A DNA stretch of 64,000 bases from NCBI GenBank assembly GCA_021463145.1, contig JAJTWZ010000011.1:1-64000 (forward strand). Direction: 5' to 3'. Source of the DNA: Blastocatellia bacterium. Lineage in GTDB: Bacteria; Acidobacteriota; Blastocatellia; UBA7656; JADIYM01. Below, piece after piece: positions 1 through 9,426 of the stretch (the first letter of the stretch is position 1; each line of letters starts with the position of its first letter). The notes under the pieces are model-generated. The model saw nothing but the letters and a program-made list of their open reading frames with translations. It had not been told where the DNA came from and did not search any database. A program made the translations under genes and the position numbers.

Positions 1-89
1 GCTATGAAACACAGCCGTGCGCTGACGCCTGCACTCCGCCCGTTTCATTCCAGGGGGGACGCCGCAGGCGTGTGGGGAACTATTACATC

Positions 90-104
90 GACCGCTCCGC
101 GGTC
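90..104. repeat. GACCGCTCCGCGGTC palindrome
   Basis: Six-bp perfect stem around a TCC loop. The same 15-mer, or its complement, recurs at 38292-38306, 38389-38403 and 38471-38485, with a TTC-loop variant at 38564-38578. It is therefore a dispersed repeat in this genome. Confidence 0.75.
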
Positions 105-165
105 GCGGACCACCCTGCCTCTCGAGGGGCCAAGGCAGTATAGCGCCGGCGCGAAAGCACGGCAG

Positions 166-300
166 CCCACGGCGTAAGCCGTGGGTTTCGGATGGAGAGT
201 GTTTAGAGCCCCGGAGGGGCGAAAGAAGTACTGATTCGTGTTTCGCCCCTACGGGGCTCGACCGAAACTGGGCGCTATACCCACGGCTTACGCCGCGGGT
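166..300. repeat. Composite REP/BIME-like nested inverted repeat
   Basis: Outer arms are themselves hairpins: CCCACGGC-GTAA-GCCGTGGG at 166-185 and ACCCACGGC-TTAC-GCCGCGGGT at 279-300. Inner arms GAGCCCCGGAGGGGCGAAA (about 206-225) and TTTCGCCCCTACGGGGCTC (about 241-259) pair with one mismatch. This is the build of bacterial interspersed mosaic elements, which are often mobilised by RAYT (REP-associated tyrosine) transposases. No such transposase is in the window. Confidence 0.7.
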
Positions 301-577
301 CCGGTGCGGAATCGCGCCCCCGGCGCATTTCGAACGGATTTGACGAAACTCGAACGAATCCGGATTGACGATGCTTCGTCCAGTGAACCTCTTCATTGTC
401 CTCTTCGCGTGTCTCGCGGTTTCGTCTATTGTGGCGACTCTCGTCGAAAGGCGCGTGCCATTCGAGGGTTCGTAACACTCACCTGACCCGACGGCCGGCA
501 ACTTTCCGGCCGCCCGGCTAATTTCCCTGCTGTGCGTAAGCCACCCCCTACCTCGCGCCAGACTGGAGGATTCCTTC

Positions 578-3500
578 ATGTCCGCCACCCATTTCAGTAA
601 CCGATGGACCCGTCCGTCTTTCGTCTTGAAGGTCGCCGTACTTTTGGCGATCGCCGCCGGTCAGACCGTGGAAGTATTTGCCTCGACAACCAGACTTACT
701 CCGCATACGAGAGCGCCGCGAGCGGATTCGTCTTCGCCTCGCGATGACGCACGTTTGATCACGAAACTCGACGGCGGGTTCGAGGAGATCGATGCGCTCG
801 TCGACCAGCGTCGCGACGGCGTGCCGTTCGCAATCCACGAGATCGAGATAATGGACGCCTGGCGCGAAGGATTGCCGATCGCCCAGATCGAGGCGCACGT
901 TCTACTATCCCGCGCCATCTACAAGGTCTATGTCGCGGGACAGCCGGCGGAGAAGGTGCCGGACGACCTTCTTGGCCGTTGGCGGACCTACGTCACCGCA
1001 CACGCGGTCGATATGCAGCAGCGAAATTTCACGCTCAACGAGCACCTCGGCCACTCCGTCGAACCTCCCGACAACAGCCGGGACTGGCTGCTCTACTTCG
1101 ATCCCGCGTTGTACAACCAGCTTTCGAGCGCGTACCAGCGTAACCTCGAGCGACGCTTCGGACGTCGCGGGAAGGTCACGGCCGGTGACCGGGGCGCCGC
1201 CTCCAGCGAGGACGGTTCGCTTGGCCCCGGCTTCCCGAACGTGGCCGTGAACAACAGGACTGCCGATACGACCGTTTCCGACACGCAGAGCGAAACGACG
1301 CTCGTTCTAGGCAGCGGAAACAACGTGCTCGTCAGCTTCAACGACTCGGGTTCGAACATCGCGCCGAACGCATCGTTTACGGGCATTGCCCGCTCGACTG
1401 ACGGTGGCGTTTCGTTCACGGACCAGGGACGGCTGCCCGCAAGCGCAGTCAGTGACGCCGGAGATCCCGTGTATGCCCGCAACAACGTCACCGGCCGAAT
1501 CGTCGTGGCCACTCTCGGGTTCAACGATGGCGCGGTGCTTCCGGCCTTCCGTACCGACAACGACGGCGCCTCCTACCTGGCACCTGTCGATTGCGATGGC
1601 GGTGGCACGAACAACGACAAGGAGTGGATAACTTGCGACAACTTCCCGGGCGCGGGCCAGGGAAACTTCTACAACTTCTATCGCGACTTCGGGGGCGGCG
1701 GCGGAATGTCGCTCGTCCGTTCCACGGACGGCGCCGCGACTTGGAGCTCGCGCCAGTTGCTCGAGGCCGGCGGCCAGGGTGCCTGGGTCAGTGTCGCAGC
1801 CGATCACACGGTTTATGCGACCTGGCTGGCCGGCCAGAACATGAGGCTTCGAAAATCCACCGATCAGGGCGTCACGTTCGGCGCTACCACGACAATCAAC
1901 ACGATCGTCTCCTCCGGCGTAAACGGCGACCTCGGCTTGACCGGCGGATTCAGATCGAACGCGTTTCCCCAGGTCGTCCATCATCCGACGAATGCGAACG
2001 ACCTTTATCTTGTTTACAACGACACCGGCGTAGCGCCGGGGGATCAGGCCGACGTGTTCCTTCGCCGTTCCACCGATGGCGGCGTGACGTGGACACCGCG
2101 GTTCCGAGTCAATACGGACTCGACGACGACCGCGCAGTGGCAACCGGTCATCGCAATGAACCCGGACGGCCAATCGCTTTTCATCAGCTGGTACGACCGC
2201 CGGCTGAACGGTACCAGCATCGACGTGTACGGAACCGAGTTGATCGCCTGCGGTTCGACGTTCGCGACCCTTCCCGACTATCGGATTACCACGACCTCGT
2301 TTCCAGTCGTAATCGGACAGGATCCCGCCATCGTCGCCTCGTACATGGGCGATTACGACCAGGCGGTCGCCGACGCGGGGTTCTTTTACCGGACGTGGGG
2401 CGACAATCGCGACAGCCTGTTGACGCACACCAACCAGCCCGACGTCCGCTTCACGAAGATCGCAAGGACGCCAATCGTCTCGTTCCCGGCGGTCCTGTCC
2501 AGATCGACGCAGACTGTCGTTGCGGAAAACTGCACTCCGGCGAACCTGGCTGTCGATCCCGGTGAAACCGTCACCGTCAGTCTCGGCATCCAGAATACGG
2601 GGGGCAACGCGACGACGAACCTCGTCGGCACCCTGCTTGCCGGTGGCGGGGTCAACGGTCCAAGCGGCCCCCAAAGCTATGGAGCGCTGTCCGCGTGCTC
2701 GCCCTCGGTCTCGCGCAACTTCACTTTCACGGCATCCGGAACTTGCGGCGGCACGGTAACGGCGTCCCTCCAGCTGCAGGACGGGCCGACGAATTTCGGG
2801 ACGGTCACGTTCACGTTCCAGCTCGGCACGACCGTAGCCCAGACGTTCTCGAACACGGGTTCGATTGCCATCAACGACAATCTGCCCGCCCTTCCGTATC
2901 CGTCGACAATCAACGTTTCTGGAGTGAGCTCGTATTCCAAGGTCACACTCTCGATCAACGGGCTTACACACACCTTCCCCGAAGACATAGACATCCTAGT
3001 CGTGGCGCCTGGCGGTCAGAAATCGCTGGTGATGTCGGATGTTGGATCGGGTGTCAACGCGAACAACGTAAACCTGGTCTTCGATCAGACGGCCTCCGGT
3101 CCTCTCGGAACAGGCGCCATTGTCTCGGGCACGTACACGCCGACGAACCTGGGCGGGGCGGCCGACGTGTTCGCGAGCCCTGCACCGGCGGGACCGTACG
3201 TGGCGGACTTCACTCCGCTGCTCGGTCTCGGCGCCGGCGCGAACGGCACGTGGTCGCTCTTTGTGCTGGACGATGTCAGCAGTGACTCCGGCTCGATCTC
3301 CGGCGGCTGGACTTTGACTTTCTCGGCGCCGGTCTGCTCTTCGTCGTGCAGTGGCGGCAACGTCGCGCCAATCGCCAATGCCGGCACGAACCAGACCGTC
3401 AACTCCTGCACCACGCTGAGCCTGAACGGTTCGGGCTCGTCTGACCCGGATTCCGCGCCGGGGCCACTCACGTTCGCGTGGGCGCAGACCGCTGGTCCTG

Positions 3501-4369
3501 TCGTGGTCATCAACAATCCCACATCCGCCACGCCCACTCTCGAAGCGCCCAATGTGGCCACTACTGCCGTTCTCACGTTCCAACTAACCGTGAGCGACGG
3601 GCTCGCGACGAACTCGGATTCGGTGGACGTGACGGTCAATCACGTCAACGGGGTGCACGTCGACACGGTCGGCCTCTACACGAATTCGGCGAACATATTC
3701 TTCCTTCGCAACTGCAATGGCCCTGGCCCGGCCGACATCACCACGTCGTTCGGCCCGAACTCGCTGGTTCCGCTTAGCGGTGACTGGGACAACAACGGCA
3801 CTTCGACGCCTGGTGTCTACGATCCGGCATCGGGGTGCTTCTTCCTTCGAAACTCGGCAACGCCTGGCCCAGGGGACATTGTCGCCTGCTTCGGGCCGCC
3901 GAATCTCGTCCCGCTGGTAGGCGACTGGGACGCGAACGGTTCCGTCACTGTGGGAGTCTACGACCCGGCAACCGGGGCGTTCTTCCTTCGTAACGCGAAC
4001 ACCGGAGGCCCGGCCGACATCACGTTCACTTTCGGCGCACCGGGACTCACTCCCATCGTCGGCGATTGGGACGGTAACGGTTCGACTACGATAGGTGTTT
4101 ACGTAGAAGCTACAGGCGCCGTCTTCCTCCGCAACACCAACACCTCGGGCGCGGCGGACGTCATCTTCACCTACGGGCCGGGGACTGGCTTCAAGCCGAT
4201 CGTCGGTAACTGGGATGGCGCTTCCGGCGACACAATCGGGCTCTTCGTGCCTGCCACGGGGGCGTTCTTCCTTCGAAACTCGAACTCGAATGGACCTGCC
4301 GACATCGTCTTCATATTCGGCGTTGGCGGTGCGGTAACGGGAATCTCAGGTAACTGGGACGGGTTCTAG
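578..4369 (+). CDS. Secreted Asp-box/P-domain/PKD protein with C-terminal propeller-like repeats
   Basis: A 1263-aa exported protein. A hydrophobic segment at about residues 15-35 acts as signal peptide. Residues about 215-560 carry at least four sialidase-type Asp-boxes (RSTDGGVSFT, RSTDGAATWS, KSTDQGVTFG, RSTDGGVTWT), so a BNR-like beta-propeller is expected. A proprotein-convertase P-domain follows (about 750-920), then a PKD/REJ-like Ig domain (about 930-1020), then five tandem units of about 46 residues with the core GDWD-GNGS-T-GVY...FFLRN. GGAGG at 565-569 supports the start. No catalytic residues of a true sialidase or protease can be assigned, so an adhesive or carbohydrate-binding surface role is inferred. 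A repeat hairpin separates it from the convergent holB. Confidence 0.8.
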   Translation: MSATHFSNRWTRPSFVLKVAVLLAIAAGQTVEVFASTTRLTPHTRAPRADSSSPRDDARLITKLDGGFEEIDALVDQRRDGVPFAIHEIEIMDAWREGLPIAQIEAHVLLSRAIYKVYVAGQPAEKVPDDLLGRWRTYVTAHAVDMQQRNFTLNEHLGHSVEPPDNSRDWLLYFDPALYNQLSSAYQRNLERRFGRRGKVTAGDRGAASSEDGSLGPGFPNVAVNNRTADTTVSDTQSETTLVLGSGNNVLVSFNDSGSNIAPNASFTGIARSTDGGVSFTDQGRLPASAVSDAGDPVYARNNVTGRIVVATLGFNDGAVLPAFRTDNDGASYLAPVDCDGGGTNNDKEWITCDNFPGAGQGNFYNFYRDFGGGGGMSLVRSTDGAATWSSRQLLEAGGQGAWVSVAADHTVYATWLAGQNMRLRKSTDQGVTFGATTTINTIVSSGVNGDLGLTGGFRSNAFPQVVHHPTNANDLYLVYNDTGVAPGDQADVFLRRSTDGGVTWTPRFRVNTDSTTTAQWQPVIAMNPDGQSLFISWYDRRLNGTSIDVYGTELIACGSTFATLPDYRITTTSFPVVIGQDPAIVASYMGDYDQAVADAGFFYRTWGDNRDSLLTHTNQPDVRFTKIARTPIVSFPAVLSRSTQTVVAENCTPANLAVDPGETVTVSLGIQNTGGNATTNLVGTLLAGGGVNGPSGPQSYGALSACSPSVSRNFTFTASGTCGGTVTASLQLQDGPTNFGTVTFTFQLGTTVAQTFSNTGSIAINDNLPALPYPSTINVSGVSSYSKVTLSINGLTHTFPEDIDILVVAPGGQKSLVMSDVGSGVNANNVNLVFDQTASGPLGTGAIVSGTYTPTNLGGAADVFASPAPAGPYVADFTPLLGLGAGANGTWSLFVLDDVSSDSGSISGGWTLTFSAPVCSSSCSGGNVAPIANAGTNQTVNSCTTLSLNGSGSSDPDSAPGPLTFAWAQTAGPVVVINNPTSATPTLEAPNVATTAVLTFQLTVSDGLATNSDSVDVTVNHVNGVHVDTVGLYTNSANIFFLRNCNGPGPADITTSFGPNSLVPLSGDWDNNGTSTPGVYDPASGCFFLRNSATPGPGDIVACFGPPNLVPLVGDWDANGSVTVGVYDPATGAFFLRNANTGGPADITFTFGAPGLTPIVGDWDGNGSTTIGVYVEATGAVFLRNTNTSGAADVIFTYGPGTGFKPIVGNWDGASGDTIGLFVPATGAFFLRNSNSNGPADIVFIFGVGGAVTGISGNWDGF

Positions 4370-4373
4370 GCAG

Positions 4374-4488
4374 GGAGAGTGGACAGGATTGACCGCATTC
4401 GAAGGGGATCCACAGGATGCTGACCGGCAATTGCGCCGGTCGAATTCCCGTCAGTCCTCTTCGAGTCCGGTAAATCCTGTCCGCTCGC
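4374..4488. repeat. ACAGGATT-family composite hairpin (copy A)
   Basis: Outer arms are GAGAGTGGACAGGATT (about 4375-4390) and its near complement AAATCCTGTCCGCTCGC (about 4472-4488). An inner hairpin GACCGGC/GCCGGTC lies at 4422-4441. It fills the gap between two convergent genes and ends at the holB stop codon, so it could terminate transcripts on both strands. Related copies are at 14531-14557, 42715-42856 and 63427-63585. Confidence 0.65.
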
Positions 4489-5481
4489 CTACGCCCCAAA
4501 TCCGAGGAGCATCGCTTCCAGCGCAATCTGGCGATTCGCGTTCTGCCTCAGCCGATCGCGCAACCGCTCCACGGCATCGATCAACCGGGCGATCCGTTCG
4601 GCCGTCGTCGAAGAGGCCAATGTTGTGAGACGAGGCACGATGTCGGAGTTTGCAACCCCTTCGGCCGGGCCATCCAGCGTCAGCCCGTAGATGTCGCGAC
4701 AGAGGTCGACAAGGACGTTCAAGCGCGCCTCGAGCTCCGACTTGTCCTTCTTCCCGGTGTCGGCGAGGAACTGTGCCGCCTTCATCAATCGCAACCGGTC
4801 GCCACCCGTCATTACCAGTTCGATCAGCCCGAGCATCTCCTTGCGCTGTTCGCGGTAGACCGAGAGATCGGTCGAAAGCGCGCGTCCGATTCGTCCCGAA
4901 GCGATGCGAGCCAGCAGCCTCGTCTCGTCCGCAGGCCGGCGGAACCGGTCCGCGAGGTACGCCTCGATCGCCTCCGGTTCGGCCGGAGCGAACCGAAGCG
5001 TCTGACAGCGAGACCTGATCGTGCCGAGTAGCGAGTAAGGCTGGTCCGTTACCAGTACGATGAGCGTCGTGGGCGGCGGTTCCTCGAGCGTCTTCAGGAT
5101 CGCATTTGCTGCCTCGTCTCGCATCTTGTGCGCGTCATCGACGACGATCACCCGCCGCCGGTTGTCGAACGGCCGGAACTGCGCCTCGCGCGCAAGGTCG
5201 CGCATCGCCGCGATCTTATGGAGAGTCCCTTCGGGCACGAAGACTCTGATGTCCGGATGCTCGCCCGCTGCCGCGCGCGTGCAGCTTTCGCAACATCCAC
5301 ACGCATCTCCGTCAACCGGTTCGTGACAGGTGACGGCCTTGGCCAGCTCCAGAGCGAACGTCCGCTTGCCGACGCCTTCGGGCCCGGCGAACAACAGCGC
5401 GTGCGGCAACCGGTCGCGGCCGGCCGCCCTCGTGAGCGCTCGTTCCACCCGCTCGTTGCCGATCAGATCGCGCAACGGCAT
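4489..5481 (-). CDS. holB: DNA polymerase III subunit delta'
   Basis: A 330-aa AAA+ clamp-loader subunit of the chromosomal replicase. Walker A is GPEGVGKR near residue 34, followed by the delta' zinc module (a cysteine, then CGCCESC) and the motif VVDDAHKM/NAILKTLEEPP typical of DnaX/HolB proteins. The serine-rich sensor-1 region and SRC motif (IRSRCQTLRF) are present. Its ATG lies inside the end of tmk (19-nt overlap), so the two are translationally coupled in an hfq-tmk-holB operon. Length matches the family. Confidence 0.93.
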   Translation of the reverse strand: MPLRDLIGNERVERALTRAAGRDRLPHALLFAGPEGVGKRTFALELAKAVTCHEPVDGDACGCCESCTRAAAGEHPDIRVFVPEGTLHKIAAMRDLAREAQFRPFDNRRRVIVVDDAHKMRDEAANAILKTLEEPPPTTLIVLVTDQPYSLLGTIRSRCQTLRFAPAEPEAIEAYLADRFRRPADETRLLARIASGRIGRALSTDLSVYREQRKEMLGLIELVMTGGDRLRLMKAAQFLADTGKKDKSELEARLNVLVDLCRDIYGLTLDGPAEGVANSDIVPRLTTLASSTTAERIARLIDAVERLRDRLRQNANRQIALEAMLLGFGA

Positions 5482-6113
5482 CTGAGTTCCTCCACGAAAC
5501 GATCCACGTCCGCTGCAACGACTTCAATCGGGCGGTTTGCGTCGATGACTCGAACACGTCCGGGAGATTTCCCCGCAATGTCCAGATAAGCGCTGCGCAC
5601 GCGATCGTGGAACCCGGCGTGCTCGAGGTCGAATCTCGTCGCCGCTTCGCCGCCCGATTCGGCCGCGCGCCGGTCGAGCCGCCGCATCGCTTCCGAGACG
5701 TCTACGTCGAAAACGAGCGTCATATCCGGTTCGAGGCCGCCAGTCGCGATGAGGTTCAAGGTTCCGATCAATGCCGGGTCCAGACCCCGCCCGCCGCCCT
5801 GGTACGCAACCGTGGCGTCGGTGAATCGATCGCAGATGACGAACGCTCCCCTCTCGATGGCCGGACGTATGGTTTCCACGACGTGCTGGGCGCGATCGGC
5901 TTCGATCAGAAGCAGTTCCGCCACCGGGACTATCGGCCGTTCTCTCCGGTCCAGAACCAGCGACCTGATCTCGGCGCCGGCCGACGACCCGCCGGGCTCA
6001 CGCGTCGCAACTACATCGACCCCAAGCGCGCGAAGCCTGTCGACGGCGCGGCGAAGCTGAGTGGTTTTCCCGCATCCGTCCGCGCCTTCGAAAGTAATGA
6101 AGCGTCCGCGCAC
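5463..6113 (-). CDS. tmk: Thymidylate kinase
   Basis: A 216-aa P-loop kinase that phosphorylates dTMP to dTDP. The sequence shows FEGADGCGKTTQ (P-loop), the TREPGGSSAG dTMP-binding segment, the CDRFTDATVAYQG motif and a LID region rich in Arg (RRLDRRAAE). The start is GTG, 14 nt after the hfq stop. No strong ribosome site is seen, suggesting coupling to hfq. The tmk-holB pairing is common; hfq as first gene is less usual. Confidence 0.95.
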   Translation of the reverse strand: MRGRFITFEGADGCGKTTQLRRAVDRLRALGVDVVATREPGGSSAGAEIRSLVLDRRERPIVPVAELLLIEADRAQHVVETIRPAIERGAFVICDRFTDATVAYQGGGRGLDPALIGTLNLIATGGLEPDMTLVFDVDVSEAMRRLDRRAAESGGEAATRFDLEHAGFHDRVRSAYLDIAGKSPGRVRVIDANRPIEVVAADVDRFVEELRCRCAI

Positions 6114-6127
6114 GTCGACCGAGTGGA

Positions 6128-6496
6128 TCAGGCTTCGTCGGCCGCGCCGGCGCCGCGTCCTTCATCGACAGGTGGGGGAACAGGATCCCGGTCCACCCCG
6201 TGCCCCGAATCGTGCGGCCGGTCGCCGTAGTGCCTGCTGCCGTCCCGGTCGCCCATGGGCGGACGGCTCGGCCCCCGGCCCATTCCGCGCGGCAGCGAAA
6301 CCGTCGAAATCGCGTGCTTGAAGATCAACTGTTCCTGGGAGCCCGCTTCGAGAATCAGCGAGTACTTGTCGAAGCTCTTGATTCGCCCCGTCAGCTTGAC
6401 GCCGCTGATGAGGTAGATCGTCACGCCCGAACGCTCGCGACGGGCCTGGTTCAAAAAATTGTCCTGAATGTTGTTCGGCGGCAGTGCTTTTTCCAT
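6128..6496 (-). CDS. hfq: RNA chaperone Hfq with long acidic/Arg-Gly tail
   Basis: 122 aa from the ATG at 6496, preceded by a GGGGAGG ribosome site; an upstream in-frame extension is unlikely to be translated. The Sm1 motif ([20 protein letters not shown]) and Sm2 motif ([11 protein letters not shown], matching the YKHAIST signature) occupy residues about 8-70. The remaining roughly 50 residues are a disordered R/G/D/P-rich tail. Hfq forms a hexamer that pairs small RNAs with mRNAs. Here it heads an operon with tmk and holB rather than sitting beside miaA and hflX; hflX is 36 kb away. Confidence 0.93.
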   Translation of the reverse strand: MEKALPPNNIQDNFLNQARRERSGVTIYLISGVKLTGRIKSFDKYSLILEAGSQEQLIFKHAISTVSLPRGMGRGPSRPPMGDRDGSRHYGDRPHDSGHGVDRDPVPPPVDEGRGAGAADEA

Positions 6497-6710
6497 CGTT
6501 TGCGGGCCTCCCCTGCTGAGCAGGTGCGATTCTTGTTCGTTTGTTTTCTGCCGATTCGGCCCTCCATCGAGTGGCCGTTGTCCCCCGCCGAACCGTAGCA
6601 CACGGTTTCGAAACGCCGCAAGGAAGGGCTTGAGACACTATGAGATAGGGAAATTGGACGCTGACCGGAACCACATTGGCAGCCGATCTTGAGCCCTCCG
6701 GCCGCCCGCG

Positions 6711-8213
6711 CTAGATACTGCTGGCGACAACCGGTGGTACGGCGGAAGCGACGACACGGTTTCTTCCTGCCGCCTTCGCCGCATACAGCCGCGCGTCCGC
6801 TTCGTCCAGCAGCTTTCCCGCGTCACTGGTGGCGTCCGCCTGCGCGACACCGAAACTCGCGGTCAGTCGAATATCCGGATGGATGTCTGCCCAGTCTCTC
6901 GAAGCGATCGCTTCGCGAATACGCTCGCTGGCGGCCGCCGCGGCCTCGCAGTTCGTATCCGCAAAGACGATCGCAAACTCTTCCCCGCCGTATCTCGCGA
7001 CGAAGTCGGATTGTCGCAGCAGGCTTCCGATGACCTCTGCAATCACCTGCAGGGCTCGATCGCCCACCGCGTGCCCGACGGTGTCGTTGATTCGCTTGAA
7101 GTTGTCGAGGTCCACCATTGCAACCGAGATCGGCTGGTTCGTTCGGCGAGCCCGCTCGAGCTCCGACGGAAGCTGTTCGTCGAGGTGTCGCCGGTTGAAT
7201 ACACCCGTCAGCCCATCGCGAACGCTCAGCCTTACCAGCTGTCGCGCCTGCTCCTCGAGCCGTTCGAGAGCGGTCGCAAGCTCGACGTTTCGCAGCCGCC
7301 ATATCTCGCGCTCGAAGCGCTCTTTCGACAGTTCGGTTTCTACCCTTTGAAGGTGCGTTGTGGCGCGCGCCGCCTCGTCGAATACTTCGGTCCGAGCGAG
7401 GTGGAAGGCCTTGTAGTTCTCGAGCGCCTTCTCGAGGTTGCCGGCGCGTTCGTGCGCCTCGGACAATGCGAGCCGTGTCTTGAACACCTCGCGGCGATTC
7501 GAGACCGATTGAGCAATGGAGAGCGCCTCCTCGAGCATCGCCACGGCTTCCTCGTGCCGCCCGAGCTCGGAATACAGAGTACCGAGCCCGACCCGGCTTT
7601 CCGCCCGTCCCCTGTTAGCAATTCCGCGGTCCGTCAACTCCACCGCCTGAACAAGGAGGCCGTGCGCCCCCTCGAGTTCGCCAGCGCCGTGCGCAAGTCG
7701 CCCCTGCGCGCAGCGTACCCAGCCGAGAAGCGAGTCGTCTTCGAGGTCTTCCAGCAACGCCGCGGCCTGGCGAAGCGGCTCGCGAGCCCGGTCGAACTGC
7801 TCGAGGTTCACGTACGCTTCGCCTATGTTCGCGAGAATTCGCGCCTGGAGCTCGCGCTGTCCGCTGGCTTGGGCGCCCGCGAGAGCGTGAGCGAAAGAGA
7901 CGAAAGCCGCATCGGGATCGCCGAGTTCCTCGAAGACGACAGCGACGTAATTGTGAAACCGCGCCGTCAGTTCGGGCCGGTCGAGTCCGTTGAGCGTCGT
8001 GATTGCGAGCTGAAGGTGCTCGACTGCGTCCTGGTAACGGCTCTGTTGAGTGAGAGCCGCACCGATCCAGCCGGTTGCGAGGGCTTCGAGCAGACGGTTC
8101 TTCGATCTAAGAGCCTCCTGCCGAACGGCGAACGCGTATCTCTCCGCTTCCTGGAACTCGGATCGGGCGAACGCCTCGACTGCCCGTGCAAGACCGGGAA
8201 ACTCCTTTAGCAT
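6711..8213 (-). CDS. TPR-repeat diguanylate cyclase (GGDEF)
   Basis: About 500 aa if started at the ATG at 8213; the frame is open to a TTG at 8258. No clear ribosome site decides between them. Residues about 5-300 form TPR-like helical repeats, a coiled segment follows, and the last 170 residues are a GGDEF domain with the active GGEEF signature. An RxxD inhibitory site (RQSD) lies exactly five residues before GGEEF, so product inhibition by c-di-GMP is expected. No transmembrane segment is seen, so it is cytosolic, with the TPRs as a likely protein-binding sensor. Confidence 0.88.
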   Translation of the reverse strand: MLKEFPGLARAVEAFARSEFQEAERYAFAVRQEALRSKNRLLEALATGWIGAALTQQSRYQDAVEHLQLAITTLNGLDRPELTARFHNYVAVVFEELGDPDAAFVSFAHALAGAQASGQRELQARILANIGEAYVNLEQFDRAREPLRQAAALLEDLEDDSLLGWVRCAQGRLAHGAGELEGAHGLLVQAVELTDRGIANRGRAESRVGLGTLYSELGRHEEAVAMLEEALSIAQSVSNRREVFKTRLALSEAHERAGNLEKALENYKAFHLARTEVFDEAARATTHLQRVETELSKERFEREIWRLRNVELATALERLEEQARQLVRLSVRDGLTGVFNRRHLDEQLPSELERARRTNQPISVAMVDLDNFKRINDTVGHAVGDRALQVIAEVIGSLLRQSDFVARYGGEEFAIVFADTNCEAAAAASERIREAIASRDWADIHPDIRLTASFGVAQADATSDAGKLLDEADARLYAAKAAGRNRVVASAVPPVVASSI

Positions 8214-8457
8214 GTCGTCCACGCCCACGAGCCTGCGAAAAGTTCGGTAAGTTGTCAATGCGAGCGGTTACAACTATGAAACCACGGCGATCGATTGCGC
8301 CCGGCGCCCGCAACGAAACCCCTCCGCCTTCCTTGCTGTATCGAGATGGCGCATTCGAGGCAACGTTCGTGACAAGCAACGAGAGGCCGCTTGAAGGCGG
8401 GTTTGCACGAAAACACACCGCCTCCGTTCCAGTGGTACGCCGCGGGCGTGTAGAAAA

Positions 8458-9198
8458 CTACTTCAGCAGTTCCAGCGAGGTCAGAAAGATGTCGCGTTCC
8501 CTCCAGAGCTTCGAGTCCGAATTCCCAGCAATAAGGAGTACATACAAACGTGTTCGAACCCAGTAGATCCGCGCTTTGACGACTTCCACATCCTTTCCCT
8601 TTCCCGGGTCGATATCAACCTCAACTCCTCTCCATCCATCGGGAAGGGTAAGATCCCGCTTGGCCGCGATTGTAGAGTTCGTTTTTTGTGCCATTCCTTT
8701 CGCGGCTTCGTCGAGCACGAGACCCGCATCCACGGCCACGTCGTTGCCGATCGGATAGTCGGCAACCGTGACCGCCACGACGCCCTGACCACGAACCTCG
8801 GATCCGTAGATGTAAGCCGTAATCGGCCCAACCGCCGTGTTCATCGGCTTTTGCTCAGTTTTCATCGGTCCGGGCAGCGACACCGTGAATCTGCCGCCCG
8901 GCGGGGTTTCCTTATGCCAACTGACTTCGCTCTCGAGAACAAAGGGCCGGATGTACGAATACCCAACGGCACCCGCGACCGCGACCCCGGCAATCATAAC
9001 AACCAGAACCAGGACCCAGACCGGCCCCTTGGATGACTTCGTGGGCGCACCGTAATAAGTTGGCGGCGGCGAAGAGTACACCGTCGACGCGGGAGCGTCC
9101 GCGCCAAGCGACCATCCGCAACGCCGGCACACCGAATCCGCCGGCGAATTGATGAGTCCGCATCTCGAGCAGGAAATGAAATTCACCCCATTCTCCAT
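8458..9198 (-). CDS. Zinc-ribbon single-pass membrane protein, function unknown
   Basis: 246 aa. The N-terminus has a zinc-ribbon pair, CSRCG (about residue 10) and CRRCG (about residue 24), then a Pro/Ser/Tyr-rich linker. One transmembrane helix follows (about 60-85, GPVWVLVLVVMIAGVAVAGAVG). The remaining 160 residues would be extracytoplasmic and have a mixed beta pattern. A small purine-rich stretch (GGAAGCGGA) precedes the ATG. The architecture resembles many uncharacterised zinc-ribbon anchored proteins. I do not recognise the C-terminal domain. Confidence 0.7.
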   Translation of the reverse strand: MENGVNFISCSRCGLINSPADSVCRRCGWSLGADAPASTVYSSPPPTYYGAPTKSSKGPVWVLVLVVMIAGVAVAGAVGYSYIRPFVLESEVSWHKETPPGGRFTVSLPGPMKTEQKPMNTAVGPITAYIYGSEVRGQGVVAVTVADYPIGNDVAVDAGLVLDEAAKGMAQKTNSTIAAKRDLTLPDGWRGVEVDIDPGKGKDVEVVKARIYWVRTRLYVLLIAGNSDSKLWRERDIFLTSLELLK

Positions 9199-9426
9199 TC
9201 CGCTTCCACGGCAGTGGTCACAATTGCGTATTCACAAGGCTCGGAGCCTTACTTCCAAGCGCCAATTGGCACAAGAACTATCGGATGACGAATGAAGACC
9301 CACCCAAGCGAAATGGTCGTCGCAGACTGAGAAAGCCCTAAGGCTTGCCGATCAGGCACTCGAGGCGATCAGCTAGCGCAGCATACCGCCGGTCATCGGA
9401 AAGAAGAAGCCCGAATTCAGCCCGTT

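Larger units (their letters stand above)
1..577. other. Gene-free 5' flank with REP-like palindromes
   Basis: No convincing gene lies here; the small open frames have no ribosome site or recognisable protein. The stretch holds a short palindrome (90-104), a nested inverted repeat (166-300) and, at its end, the GGAGG ribosome site (565-569) of the next gene. Confidence 0.7.

Noticed and set aside
1307-2971. Long minus-strand open frame (554 aa) inside the Asp-box gene
   Set aside because: High-GC shadow frame: Arg-rich, no family motifs, no ribosome site, and the plus strand has clear domains.
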